The translations under genes and the position numbers were made by a program. Positions 10,631 to 22,899 of a stretch of 64,000 bases of DNA are shown here, one piece after another. Origin of the DNA: Endomychus coccineus. Its lineage: Eukaryota; Arthropoda; Insecta; Coleoptera; Endomychidae. Under the pieces are notes generated by a model that saw only the letters and a list, made by a program, of their open reading frames with translations, was not told where the DNA came from and searched no databases. Location of the stretch: NCBI GenBank assembly GCA_958510875.1, contig OY294067.1:265768180-265832179 (forward strand), in the 5' to 3' direction. Every line of letters begins with the position of its first letter. Position 1 is the stretch's first letter.

Positions 10631-13108
10631 TCTTTACTTTTCACTAATAATACAGGACCAAGAAAATTGTCTCAATAGCAGTTTCACCAAAATGTTCACA
10701 CAATATATGTGTATTATGTATTTTGTTGTGGTACAAATGGAAATTTATTCAAATAGAACTAATTACGAGGCATCTAGAGCTGATTAATATCCGAGTAATT
10801 ACTCGACTATGTCGACTCAGCTCGGGCGAGGACGACCCATAACTAAATAACCATGGACGTATAAGAATAAGTCCATGTAAATAACTAATCTAAAATCTAA
10901 TGACAGAATGACACAATGCTACTTCAAAATCTATTCTATTTCCTTCACTCTATACTTCACTGTCACTCTCTGTTCACGCGTTTTATAAATATTCAATGTT
11001 ATTCATAGATAATAGTTGAAAATTGAACTATACTCATAAACATTACACATATTGAAAAAAGCTCTGGCTACCTCTGCCTCAGGTTAACATATAAAATAAA
11101 ATAGTAGCTACAGCTAGTGCTAGTACCATCGCGGAGGCTGTGCCGCCGCGATGTCTTTCCCAAGTTTATATAAAAATACTATTTCTAATGAATAGAAACA
11201 GCTAAAGGCGTGGAAAGACATAAAACTATAACTATGTCATGTGAAAGTTGAATTGAATGGACAGAGATCTAAGATATAGAATGGTCTGTCACGGACATTA
11301 TGTGACTGTCTTGTCTGTCATGTAAACGTTACCTGTCTTGTTTGTGGGTTATGTTTTGTGTCATAACAGTCTAAATTGTAAAAATGATTGTTGGTAGTAA
11401 GTGTATCCGTGTATGTAGATTCTTTCTTAAAGTGCTAATGATTTTTGAACAACTTGATACGAGTGCCTCAGTCAATGAACTAAATAAATTTGTATTTTCT
11501 TTTGTACGAAGATCAATGATTCAAAGACATTTTAGTTTTGAAAAAGTAGAGTTGCAATATTTGAATTTGTTGTATAGTATTTAAGGAGCCAAGTAGTTGT
11601 AGAGCGACTATATTTTATGAGCATTTTCTTTTGCAATACTTGAAGCTTCAACGATTGAATTATATAACCAACATTTGGCGAAGTGACGTACGTCACAAAT
11701 TCAAGAAAGTACTTTAGAACTACACCTTTGACTAAGATTTGACTCCATTCTTATTTTATACTCTTCTATGAATACCTACTATCCTCTATATAACCTATTA
11801 TTGTCAAAGTGATATCCGATCGACGCCATAGAATAACTTGTGAAACGTGCTAATAGTAAAATTTTCTATGAACGCGAACTCATCTCTATATAACCTACAA
11901 CTGCCAAAGTGACGTCTGTCAGAGTGACAACCTAAATGTGCACATATACCTCACATAAAGGTTACCACGCACTATCCGACTAGACCCTTACAAAGGCGTT
12001 GCACATAAAAAAGAACTGTATGTTAGCGGGGCGTAGCCCGGAAAAAGCCAGTGTATGGATATATCCGTCAAGTAAATTGTATGTGATTATATTTGTTGCC
12101 AAAAACGTCAAAATCTATCGAATTCCTTTACCCCGTTTAGTACTGAGTTCCGAAAAATCCGTTCTTATCGTAACTTTTGATGCCCGAACGTAAATGATTT
12201 GACGTGGCGGAAGAGCGAGATGTTACACCACAGGATATGCCTCATTCAAATAGATCCGCCATATGCTGCCCTTATCTTAGACCACCAAGATTATGTCAAT
12301 AGCGCCTTCCCCCCACTATTTGCAAAGGCATACCTTCAGTATTTAATCTGAGGGCAAGTCGAACGCGCCTTTCAGTAAAGAATAGTTCAATGGTTATAAT
12401 TCATTGTTACCTTCCCTTTGCTATAATAGCCGGCAAATATCTACCCATTTCCCATTTGGACTTTCATTATGTTAAATTGTATGACATTTTTGGAATTTAT
12501 ATCAAATTCCGGGATTGTACAATTTTCTTCCCCATTCCAGATCATGTCAAGGTCATAGCAATAGCACTGGGAACTGGCATGCAATAATTGGCGGCTTTTA
12601 TTATGGTAAACCGAACATTAACACATTTTTTTCAACAGAGGTGCGAACCGCTGGGCCGAATTTTATGTATTAGGTATTTAACTACTGACATATTTGGTAT
12701 ACTTCTATTACGCAACCCAGCTTACACAGAATTGTAATCATGTAGGTCTTGAAGGCAGTCAAGACTGTTGGAAGTGTTGGAACTACCAAGCTCTGTTTTG
12801 AATCTATCGTGAGAGTTCGGGTTATGTTCTTCCATTCCCGAATGAATCGTGATCGTGTTGAATTGATATTTTCCAGGCCAGGGTCCAGGCTTCAAAAGTA
12901 GACAAACTGCAAACAGAAGGTAGTGGTAGAGTGGCAGTGTGAAGTTGCTGGTTTGGTGTAGTTGGTTGCCTTGACTGGCCTGGAATGGATTTACGTATTT
13001 ATTTGTATATGTTTCGGGGTGTGTGTATGATAGAATGAAATCCTTTTAATTTTAACATGTGTGCTATTTCGTTCGTTAATTAAATAGTAATTTACTTATT
13101 TCTCCGGT
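10631..13108. other. CFDP1-p130CAS divergent intergenic region
   Basis: The 2.5 kb between the two divergent start codons must hold the promoters and 5' UTRs of both genes. No TATA box or exon could be placed with confidence. A small hairpin, CATCGCGG..CCGCGATG, stands out in AT-rich sequence at about 11128-11152. Segments near 11199-11260 and 12060-12140 recur near 31430-31545 (GTAAATTGTA.GTGATTATATT..ATCGAATTCCTTT), marking an uncharacterised dispersed repeat. Confidence 0.5.
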
Positions 13109-13144
13109 ATGCCTCAACCCATGGATAACATTGGACAAAATCAG
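13109..13144 (+). CDS. p130CAS: p130CAS/BCAR1 coding exon 1
   Basis: ATG at 13109 begins MPQPMDNIGQNQ (12 codons), followed at once by the splice donor gtaagat at 13145 in phase 0, which matches the phase-0 acceptor of exon 2. Cas proteins begin with a very short leader before the SH3 domain, encoded by small alternative first exons in vertebrates, so this fits the family. The exon is too short to be identified by similarity alone; other first exons inside the 32 kb intron cannot be excluded. Confidence 0.6.
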
Positions 13145-14354
13145 GTAAGATATTCGATTGTTAATAAATTTATTTATTAGTAATATTTTATGTATCTGGG
13201 TTTGCCAACACTATCATTCGATCGATTATTTAAACATAATAGATCAGCCTTTGTCGAGGATATATGAATATTATGCATAATTATGTAAACACTATTATTT
13301 GTCAATGTTATTTGTACAATGACCACCCATATACGTTGTACGTGATCAAATCAAAAATACTATAAGATCATGATAATGTGGTTATATTTAATATTACTAT
13401 TATCAGAGGTGAAACAATTCTATACCCAGAGAAAGTTATAAGTAGTATTATTCATCCAGAAAATATCTTGCAATTGATTGAAGGAGCTAAAATCAATACA
13501 AATATAAAAATTTTAAGTATTTTTGTAAAAGTTTGGGTGATTATCAACAGGGTAATGAATTTCGAACAAACTTTATAAATACCATTCTATATAAACAATT
13601 TTAATGTTATTCACACTTGGTCCAATTAATTTTGCTCATCACACTCCATTCAACATACCTTTAAATTAAACTCTAAACCTTCAACCAACAACAAATTCAA
13701 AAACGATTTCAATAGCTCAGAGGAATCAATAACATTATTTATTAATATCTTTATTAACATGGAAATGACTGATTTCTCCCATAAAATGCAACAACCGATA
13801 ATAAAATTCAATTTCCCCAAAAACAAAGGTACATAATTAAATAAAATAGCGCCTACTTAGTACGAAATTATTTTGAAATTGCAGCTCACAAACTAGGATT
13901 AGTATCGATAATAGAATCAACAAATGTTACACGATAAATTAGTTTAGCACTGTCACTGTTATAAGCAAATGGAAATACAAATAAATATTGCAAATAATAT
14001 ATGGTCAATTATGGGAAGGAATGTAGAAAAATAGGAAGGTATACACATTGGGGAAAGTATTTAAAAAAATAAATTAGAGTTAAAATTGTCGGGCTCATAC
14101 TATAGTTTTCCTTCCCACGAGCGATGGTACTTATTTTTTGAACATCTAGTACAAAAACACTTTTAATTTCATTGCCCCAATAAAGTTTTAAATTTTTTTT
14201 TGTAAGATGTTTCCATTTTAACTCGCCGAGACATTTTAAACGGCTCTTTATTGGAACATTTAAAATGTATTATTTATTTACAATGTCACAGTCCACTTCT
14301 TTTGGCCAACAATACTCCTCTAAATTTTCTATTTTATTGATGACTACCAATAAA

Positions 14355-14525
14355 CCATTTCCAGTGCCGGATCTAGACATTTTCTAGGCAAGTCTGGAAA
14401 AATTTTACCAGCAGTAATACAGGCTTCTTCATAATTTATTGAATTAGCTTTTTGGCTCTCTATAGAGAGCATTACAAGATTTTCTGTCCGACTTGAATTA
14501 TTGTTGATCTGATATAGTTTTAATT
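14355..14525 (-). mobile_element. hAT transposase C-terminal fragment
   Basis: The reverse strand encodes RTENLVMLSIESQKANSINY followed by EEACITAGKIFPDL and then a stop. The ENL-LSIE-x-x-A-x-x-I-x-Y/F order matches the end of the hAT dimerisation domain, as in the element at 4881-5108. Nothing upstream of this block is recognisable. Confidence 0.45.
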
Positions 14526-15154
14526 ATTATTATATTAGTTGCGAGTGCTATAACTTCTCAAGCAGACAAGCGTCAATCAAATCTCTTTCTTGTATTGAGC
14601 TTAGAAGATTGAGTAGATTCATTTGTTCATTTACTGGCCGGGTATGCAGCACTAGTATTCAATTTCTTATTATTTCAGCATTCTTTAAAATACACATCGA
14701 TTATCTCTTTCATTCATACTATGGTAAAAACTTTCGTCAACAGAAAAAATTCTTCCTTCATCTTACGCCATCCCTCCCGCCATTCTTTTTCTTTAGGGGA
14801 TCCTGCCGGTTTTCATAGTTGGTTGCATTGTAAAATGTTTTACGCTATTTCTTTTGGTCTTTATCCAATCATTGGTTCCATTTATCAGCCTTCCCATCGT
14901 AATGTTCGTTCAGACCATATTATTATGTATATGTTGTAAATATTTTCAAACATTTTCATTGAGTGATTTCACGATTACGTTGTTAAAAACTGTACATAGC
15001 TATAATAGAGGGATTGCAAACTCTGAAGTATCATGGGATAGAAATGTTTATACTGTGGTAAAAGAACCCACCATTATTATTGACACTTTAAATGGTGTGC
15101 TAAATTTTAAATCTGTACGACCAATACACACACACATGGCGATTGAACTGAAGA

Positions 15155-15233
15155 ATCCCATCGGAATCCCACTGGAACCCCATCGGAAACCCACTGGAAT
15201 CCCACTGAATTCCATTGGAATCCCACAGACTCC
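15155..15233. repeat. 11-bp minisatellite, about seven copies
   Basis: Successive units vary around AATCCCACTGG (AATCCCATCGG, AACCCCATCGG, AAACCCACTGG and so on). Two alternating versions, CATCGG and CACTGG, are visible in the first four units. No gene context apart from the p130CAS intron. Confidence 0.85.
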
Positions 15234-16024
15234 CACATGCTTGTACACTAGAATTCCAAGATGGTTTACCTCTCGGTCCTAGTTCTCTATCTGTAACCGA
15301 GTCAAACCATCATATTTCAGTGAGCACTTTGAAATCTTGAAAATGTTTCGTTTTAACTACATTTCCAGAGCCTTGAGTTTTTCCAATATAGTTGGAAGAA
15401 GTTCATCTGTAATAACTTCCTCTTGTACAAATATTCTTCATTATATTATTGTGTTTTACACATTAACTCAGTGAAAAGTAATGATGAAATGTTTCCATTG
15501 GATTTCTCCCAAATATGTTAGAAGAAGAAAAACAATCTAAAAAACAGTACACATTAGTATAATGTGCATTACAAAAGACAATACACTGTTTATGATTAAA
15601 ATAGCGAAAATTTCGATAAAAGTCTTTTCTTCCCATGTTCTTGCAGCTTCAAGTATGTATGAAACGCAGACGACTTCTCAAATAAAGACATTCATATGAA
15701 TTACAGAAACACTTCACACAATAAAATAGTTCAGAAATAACTGAAGTTTGTTACGCGGAAAAAAAAACAATATTTTCGACAATTTTATGTTATAACGCGA
15801 GATCACATTGTAGTGGAGGTAGGCTTTGAAATGGTGGACGACAGCTCTCTCCTATTTAGATCCTTAGTGAGATTATCCAGAGGGGGGACTTCTGAGATTA
15901 TCTAGGACGCATTGCTGCCTATCGCACGTGTATGTAAAGTTTCGTTGCCGGGCAATTCAAAAAATTCACTAGGAAGTTGGGAATATAAGATAAGATTTTT
16001 CATTGATGCTAATATACAATCGAG

Positions 16025-16405
16025 TATTTCAATCAATCAAAACAGGGGCGGACAAGTCCGGGGCACTTAGACCGCTTGACTGGGTCTATTGTGCTCCCCT
16101 GATACAAGAATCAGTCCAGCATGCTTAAGACAGTGCCGAAGGCTAAGATTTTGCATGGACTGATATCTCTTATGGCTTCAAGCGGCATATTTGTGCTGCC
16201 GAGGTGTTGTAGCCTAGAGAAGCCAGTGCTGGACATTCTGCTGAGAGGCAGTTTCATCCCCCTCTCCACATCTACTACAAGCTGGGTCTTCAGCAATGCC
16301 CATTGTGTGTAGATGTTTGTTCAGATGACAGTGTCCTCTGAGGAGCCCTGTCACCAGTTTTAGGCCTCTCCTGCTCATAGAGAGTACTGGAGTACCTATT
16401 TGCAT
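16025..16405 (-). mobile_element. R1/jockey-like non-LTR 3' end, copy 1
   Basis: The reverse strand encodes RRGLKLVTGLLRGHCHLNKH, a zinc knuckle CSRCGEGDETASQ (partly deleted) and DISPCKILAFGTVLSMLD. The copy matches those at 18170-19010 and 45965-46535, but is 5'-truncated and has lost part of the knuckle. The 3' tail reads TTTTGATTGATTGAAA, a TGAT-type tail shared by all three copies. Confidence 0.8.
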
Positions 16406-18169
16406 AAGTCATTAAAAAAATATAATAAATTATTCATATATATATAGAGTTAAAATCAATATTGACAAATTCATCAGTTTTATATATAACATTAACACAG
16501 ATAATTTGTTCCATTATGGTTTTAAACTTTTTTGGTACATAATTAATAATTCCATTAGGTAGTGCATTTAACAATTGAAAAGAGTTATAACTTGGCGCGT
16601 TCTGTGACTTAGACAGCCTATATTTTGTATAGTATTGTGGAATACCTACATCAACTCTTTCTTCATATTCCCAAAATGGGAATCATTGAACATTTCCTTA
16701 GTGCTTGACCTTAAGTTACCTTTAGAATATTTTTAGTACAGAAGTCTGTGATAGGTATTCGGATTGTTTCCTTTTCATTTGATATGTTTTGAACCTAATT
16801 CAGAAATAGCAATTTTACTCTACAGTTTCATGATTCCTTATGTTTTATTGCTAATTCAACGTGTCTTTTTGTTATTAAAATGTAACTTCTATTTTGACAA
16901 TAGATTATAAAACGAGACATTGGTTTGCCAATCCACCAACACTATATTCTCTTACAATCTTCAAAACTGTGTAAAACTATATCTGATATCTGAAACTGGT
17001 AACGAAAAACGAAATCTATGTGATGGTGATGTACTTGTAGACATTTCATCCTATTATTTTTTAATATTCCAAAGTGAATGATCCTAATCTTCGTGGGAAT
17101 ATAATCGAAAAGCTATCTTTTTATTCAGTTATGTCTTAATGGTGTTGAGACAAATGGTCGTTTGGTACAACAGCGCCACCAGCAGTAAAGTAAGTAAGAT
17201 GATAGCAAGTACATGTTGACTACTAATGAGTTCAGGAAACTCGACTGCAATAATTTCAAGTGACTCACATGCTGGTTGACATCTCCAAGATGTCAGGGAA
17301 TGTTGTTTCTTACAAATACGGCCTGAATTAGATTTTAAAAAGGAAACCGCACGGGTCTCTGCCCTTCCGTATACGGTATTCATTTCCAATAAACTGTGCT
17401 CGGGACGTTTATAAATAGGTTAGTTGTCTTGATGTGTTCTGGAACATCTTGACCTACACTATAGAAAAGACACATATATATATATAAAACTTTATGTAAA
17501 GTACCTACTATATTATAATGTTCGTGTTGATTATTCTTGCCTCAGGTTTGAATTAATTATTTGTAAATTCTTGAGAAATAGGTAACCACGAACGTTTCGG
17601 TCGGCCCATCTTCACTGGAAATTCGTTAAATTGAAACCCTAAGTGTTCCTTCCGATGCAAAGTCAAATCTTCAATTATATAAATCAAAACCCATGAAGAT
17701 CGTGTGCGACTTGTATTAATAAACAGCTTATCTCGGAGAATAATTTGATCCACTTGAAATCCCTACGAATCGAATGTTCTAAGTATGAAACAAATGCATA
17801 TCGCTCGTCCATAGCCGGCATTAATACAAACCAGGAAGTAAAATAGGCAACACCGCATATCTCCTTGAGCTTAGTCTGATGTCATATAAAAGGCCGCCGT
17901 TGAAACACATTCGAAGTTTATCTTTTCAAGATCCTATCAATATGTTTTTTCAGTTTTTTGTCTAATTTCCACAAGAGAGATTATTTAAAATAAACACGAC
18001 AGGTTTCGACTTTTACATCATTATGAAGTAAATATAGAAACAACAGGTAGATTTATTTATACATAAAGTTCATAGATTCAGTAATGGGGAGGGATTAAGG
18101 TGCAATTGGCTATTAAGTGTATTAAATTCGGGGTTTTTACACAGTTACTTAGTTTCCAAACTTTCCAAC

Positions 18170-19010
18170 AGATTCATTGACCTCCTTTTATTTACGGACG
18201 GGTCTAAGACTGGCGAGTCTAGCGGAGCCGGAGTCTACTCGCGTACACCCAGAAGGGAGATTTCAGTTTCCCTAGGTGGCCACGCAACCGTTTTCCAGGC
18301 TGAGGTCTGTGCAATATGGACATGTGCCCTGGAAAACCTTAGATTAAACTACCGAGGTAGGCGGTTTTACATCTGCACTTCTAGGCTTGTCTTGGAATGC
18401 AAGGAAAGTTGAATTATCCAGAAGGAACAAACTCCAGCTAGTGTGGGTACCTGCCCATTCTGGTGTGAAAGGAAACGAAGTGGCCGATGAATTGGCCTCG
18501 ATTCCACGATCGGAATTTCATCGACCACCGGGCTCCACGCCCTCAAGGAGCTACTGGATAGACAGTGGCTCTCGATCTGGCGTGGTTCCCCAGGCATGAG
18601 GCAGGCGAAGCTCCACATCAGGGAATTCTCGCCTACACCCTCTAAAACCCTACTCTCTATGAGAAGGAGAGGCCTAAAACTGGTGACAGGACTCCACACA
18701 GGACACTGTCATCTGAATAAACATCTACACACAATGGGCATTGTCGAAGACCCAATTTGTAGTAGATGTGGGGAGGCGGATGAAACTGCCTCTCACATCC
18801 TAGCAGAATGTCCAGCACTGGCTTCTCTCAGGCTACAACACCTCGGCAGTACACATATGCCGCTTGAAGCAATAAGAGATATCAGTCCATGCAAAATCTT
18901 AGCTTTTGGCACTGCCTTAGGCTTGTTGGACTGATTATTGTATCAAGGGGCTGACAATGGACCCAATCAAGCGATCTAAGTGCTCCGGACTCGTCCGCCC
19001 CCTTTTTGAT
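18170..19010 (+). pseudogene. R1/jockey-like non-LTR 3' end, copy 2 (RNase H and zinc knuckle)
   Basis: This is the longest of three copies. It starts in an RNase H domain, LFTDGSKTGESSGAGVYS (about 18189-18243), with FQAEVCAIWTCAL at the second catalytic block and WVPAHSGVKGNEVADELA (about 18445-18500) at the third. A frameshift follows; the C-terminus LVTGLHTGHCHLNKHLHTMG..CSRCGEADETASHILAECP and CKILAFGTALGLLD ends at 18934. The 3' UTR ends in a GATTGATTGATC tail. The 5' truncation is typical of target-primed insertion. It lies next to the 3' side of the Penelope-like element on the other strand. Confidence 0.85.
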
Positions 19011-20900
19011 GGATAGATTGATTGATCCCTCTATTACAAGTATGAAGGATTTTAAGATTATCTATTGTTATTTTATGATTTGAAATATTAATATGGTCGA
19101 AGATAGCTGATTTACTATCGGAGGAAATTGGTTGAATCGTGATTCGAAATTGCGACCCATCTGCCCAACATAGGCCATTGGGCACTCACCACATTCAATC
19201 TTGTAGATACCGGATTTTTTGTATTTCTTTGGTTTTAGTTTGGCATTAAACAGTAATTTGCTCAGATTCAAGCCGCTAGAAACAGAAGTTGTTATATTAA
19301 ATTTTGAAAAATAGTTCCATGCTATTTGATAACTAAAACATGCATATTTCTTTTTTGGTGTTTCTGTTATGGAATATAATAACTGTGAAATTTTTTTTTG
19401 TTCTTTACGATTGTTCTAATGATTTGATTAATGAAGTGAATAGGAATATTGTTATTTGAAGCTATCTGTTTAATTGTACTGATTGCTATCTTCAAATCTT
19501 TTTCTGATAGAGGGATAAGCTGCGAATTTATGACATATGACTGAAAGATTCCATAGGAATGGACGCATCAGTGAAGGTGTCTTTTCTATAAATATTGTAT
19601 GAAAGTTTATTATTTTGTTTAGAAATTGTCAAATCTAGAAAGCTTATGGAACTGTTGTTCTCTATTTCAGCAGTGAATTTTATATTGTTATGGTGGTTAT
19701 TTAGGAAGTATAAAAACTGATCTGCCAGTCTAGTGGAATCTTGGAAACCTACTAAAATATCGTCAACATAACGGTACCAGAAAAGGATATGTTTTTGTGT
19801 TAAAGAATTGTTCATAATAGATTTTTCCAGATCATTCATAAAAATATCTGCTAATAGCGGGCTGAGTTTTGAACCCATGTGGAGGCATGATTTTTGTTTA
19901 TAAAACTTTGATTCGTATTGAAAATAATTTTGAGATAAGCAAATGTGTAAGAGATTGCAAAATTCGTCAATGATATGTTTGGAAGTATTATTTTTGGTAA
20001 GAATATCTTTGGTTAAAGGAATACACTCATCTGTTGGAATGTTTGGGAACATGTTGCTTACATCGAATGAAACTAATTTGAAATTATTTTTAAAGGTGTG
20101 CTTAGAAAGTTTATTTATGAGATCTACAGATCTATATTTTTTGAAACGGCTGAGGATGGAATTTGGCTTCTTCTTGCAATTTTTGATTTAAAAATTTGGC
20201 TAACTTCCCTGATGGAGCGTTTACATAAGAGACTACTGGTTTAGCAGATTTTTCTTCCTTATGAAGCTTGATTAGCCCGTACATTTTTGGCGGTTGTACG
20301 TTCATTGGAATCAGTTTTCTTTTTTCTTTATTCCCATAATGTATTTGCCAGGTAGTCCGCTGCATGTTCCAATTCTTCTTTTATTTCTTTTATGAAGGAA
20401 TTTTGTGGGGTCTTTAGGGATCTCAACTATGTCCAGGTTTCTTAGAATACCTTGTATTTTAGCGTGATATTCTTCTGTGCTCAGACAAACTATACTATTA
20501 CCTTTATCTGCTTTTGTCAATATTAGGTTCTCCACTTCTATTTTCTTTGAAATACTTTTATTGTTTTTAAATCATTTTGGTTATTGAATTTTATGTCTGA
20601 TTTTTTAATGATTTCTGTAATTTTGTGTCTGTGAAGCGCAGAAGTATTAATGATATTCCTGTGTCTGGATATTAAGTTCTGCTTGAACTTCAATTAATTC
20701 TTCATTTTCTTTAATTTTATTATTAGGTGGTGTAAACCTTGGGTCCTTTGTTTAATACATTTGTTTTGTTCTTCATTAAACTGAAGTGTTGATAGATTGA
20801 CAAATCGAGGATGAAAGGTATATTTGATGTTATATTCTATTATATTTTTAGATAATTGTTTTCCTGTTTTTCTTGCTTAATCATTTCTAAGAGAACGCTT
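18990..20900 (-). pseudogene. Penelope-like element: reverse transcriptase plus GIY-YIG endonuclease, degenerate
   Basis: Reading the reverse strand: ILTKADKGNSIVCL (about 20520), LIKLHKEEKSAKPVVSYVNA (about 20280-20220), MFPNIPTDE (20052), GSKLSPLLADIFMNDLE (about 19880), the catalytic YRYVDDILVGF (about 19775), IKFTAEIENNSSISFLDLTI (about 19690-19625), and finally GIYKIECGECPMAYVGQMGR (about 19211-19150), the GIY-YIG nuclease. RT followed by GIY-YIG defines Penelope-like elements. At least three frameshifts break the ORF. The YVDD core and the Y, Y and R residues of the nuclease signature are still visible, so decay is moderate. Neither end could be placed exactly. Confidence 0.88.
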
Positions 20901-21655
20901 TTTATGTAGATTTTTATATTTCTTCTTGTTTTATTTCATTTTATTAAAATGAATTTGCATAAAATAAATATTTCATCACCATCTCTGATATATCGCATTG
21001 TTTTCAATTTCTAGTATACATACTCGAACATGTTAGATCATAGATACACAACAAAGGATAGGATACCCAGATACCCTGCTTGGTCAATCAAATAACTTGG
21101 AATGATGTGAGATTAATCAATCATTGAATCTTAGCTCGTTCACAGCTGACTTTAAATTGTCGGCTGTAGATATATACTTTTATAATTCAATTTATAAGCC
21201 TTCTTCAGATCTTCATAGATCTTTTTCTATGTCATAAACATCTCAATTATGTTTGATTTTAGCATATTTTATTTCAAATGAATCATTGAAATCAGGATAA
21301 ACAAAACAATTTCTTCGGTAGGTTTTTAAAGATATCAATATATTCGAAAGTGAAAAAGTTTTCTGTTGAACTTTGAAGGATTATGAATGAAACAACATTC
21401 TTTTTGTTAGCCCCTCAAATGCCATACCAGTAAACATTGCATCGTTATTTCTGTGATTATCTGTTATTTGTATAACGAACTTCGAAACCACTGCTTCGTA
21501 ACATATTAATCCCAGATTTTGTTATCGGGAACCATTTCATTTCCCGTTAAATTTAATACTGATAATGACTTAACAATTTCAGTAAAGTGTCCAAATGCAC
21601 CACAAATCGTGACTGACAGCCGAAACAGTTTTCAACATTTTCTGTGTCATCTTCA

Positions 21656-21783
<128 letters not shown>

Positions 21784-21922
21784 TCAATAAAGAGCACCAC
21801 AACTTTTTCATTGGTGCAGAGTGGGGAAGATATATTGGACATGTAATGTCTGTTATTTTCATCTTTATTTGAAGGAACATCCAAGCTAGATGAAAGGGTT
21901 CGAAGATATCTCTTAGTAGGAA

Positions 21923-22260
21923 TTACAAGAAATTTCTGATCAGTTCATTAATTATTGTAGAATATTTCCTCCTTGGCTCGGTGATTTGTATTATTTCATC
22001 GATAATAAAATCAAGTTGCTTAGAATACATGAATCCATCCTCAGTTTCACTAATCATTAACGCTTTTTTCGAAAATTCTAAACCGTGTTTTAGACAATTT
22101 TGAACTGAATCTAATTCTGAAATCTGAACTAACATAACTGTAAAGTCAAAATCCATTTCAATTCTATTTAAATATAACTTAGTCAATCCTTTATGAGCAA
22201 AAAACGAAGGGCTGAAAGTTGATCCGAATCCAAAGGCTAACCATTTTTCTTGGATATTTT
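21923..22260 (-). CDS. Unrecognised ORF fragment
   Basis: The frame is open on the reverse strand from about 22260 to the stop at 21923. It encodes NIQEKWLAFGFGSTFSPSFF, then LYLNRIEMDFDFTVMLVQIS, and ends KYSTIINELIRNFL. Mixed charged and hydrophobic composition without low complexity looks protein-like, but I know no matching family. There is no obvious splice site, and the ATG at 22186 lies inside the frame. It could be a gene remnant or chance. Confidence 0.25.
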
Positions 22261-22474
22261 AGTCATTATTTTCTAAGTAAATAACTTATTCAAAACTTAT
22301 TCACTGACTTGATAATAAAAAAATGTTCAATAGAGTAGTCGCAACGAGACATTAGAAATATGCTAGATATGGATTTCCTTCTAGTAATGAAAAATCAATT
22401 TGACTAGAATTGCTGAGGAGAATAAATCTAGAATGATTGGTATGAGCGCTCTGCTTTTATTGAATTCAAGGATA

Positions 22475-22663
22475 TTATCGTTTCGATTGGAAAGTAGTTA
22501 AAAGGCTGTTAAAGCGAACCCTAATAAATTGTGTCTGGAAGTTGTCAATAAATTTCAATGCTTTAACGAATGTGCCAATTATTAATGAATTGAAGTTGTA
22601 ACTGATAATGTTCCAATAAAATATTTTCAATGCCTCTGTATTTGCTTCATCTACATCACACAT
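22475..22663 (-). CDS. Unrecognised short ORF
   Basis: 62 codons from ATG at 22663 (MCDVDEANTEALKIFYWNII..FNSLLTTFQSKR), on the same strand as and 200 bp upstream of the ORF at 21923-22260. The two could be parts of one decayed gene, but no donor/acceptor pair joining them is apparent. No known family. Confidence 0.2.
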   Translation of the reverse strand: MCDVDEANTEALKIFYWNIISYNFNSLIIGTFVKALKFIDNFQTQFIRVRFNSLLTTFQSKR

Positions 22664-22899
22664 CTTGAAGTCACAAGGAGTAATTTGTTGTTTAAATTAC
22701 GTTGGCTTCAATAATAGCAGACAAAAGGTAAGAGCAATTCGTTGAAGTTCAAAAAATATTGATTCACATGAAATAAATAGTAGGATATAAGCCATAAATC
22801 ATACATTCAAAGACGATTCATCAGCAAGGTATCAATTATTATAAATTCTTGGCTAAATATAATGAAAAATGTATCGTCATCAGCCATTTACTAAGAAAT

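Noticed and set aside
17129..17389. 86-codon minus-strand ORF with a hydrophobic segment near its C-terminus
   Set aside because: No family resemblance, no supporting splice or regulatory signals, and a hydrophobic stretch is easily produced by chance in AT-rich DNA.
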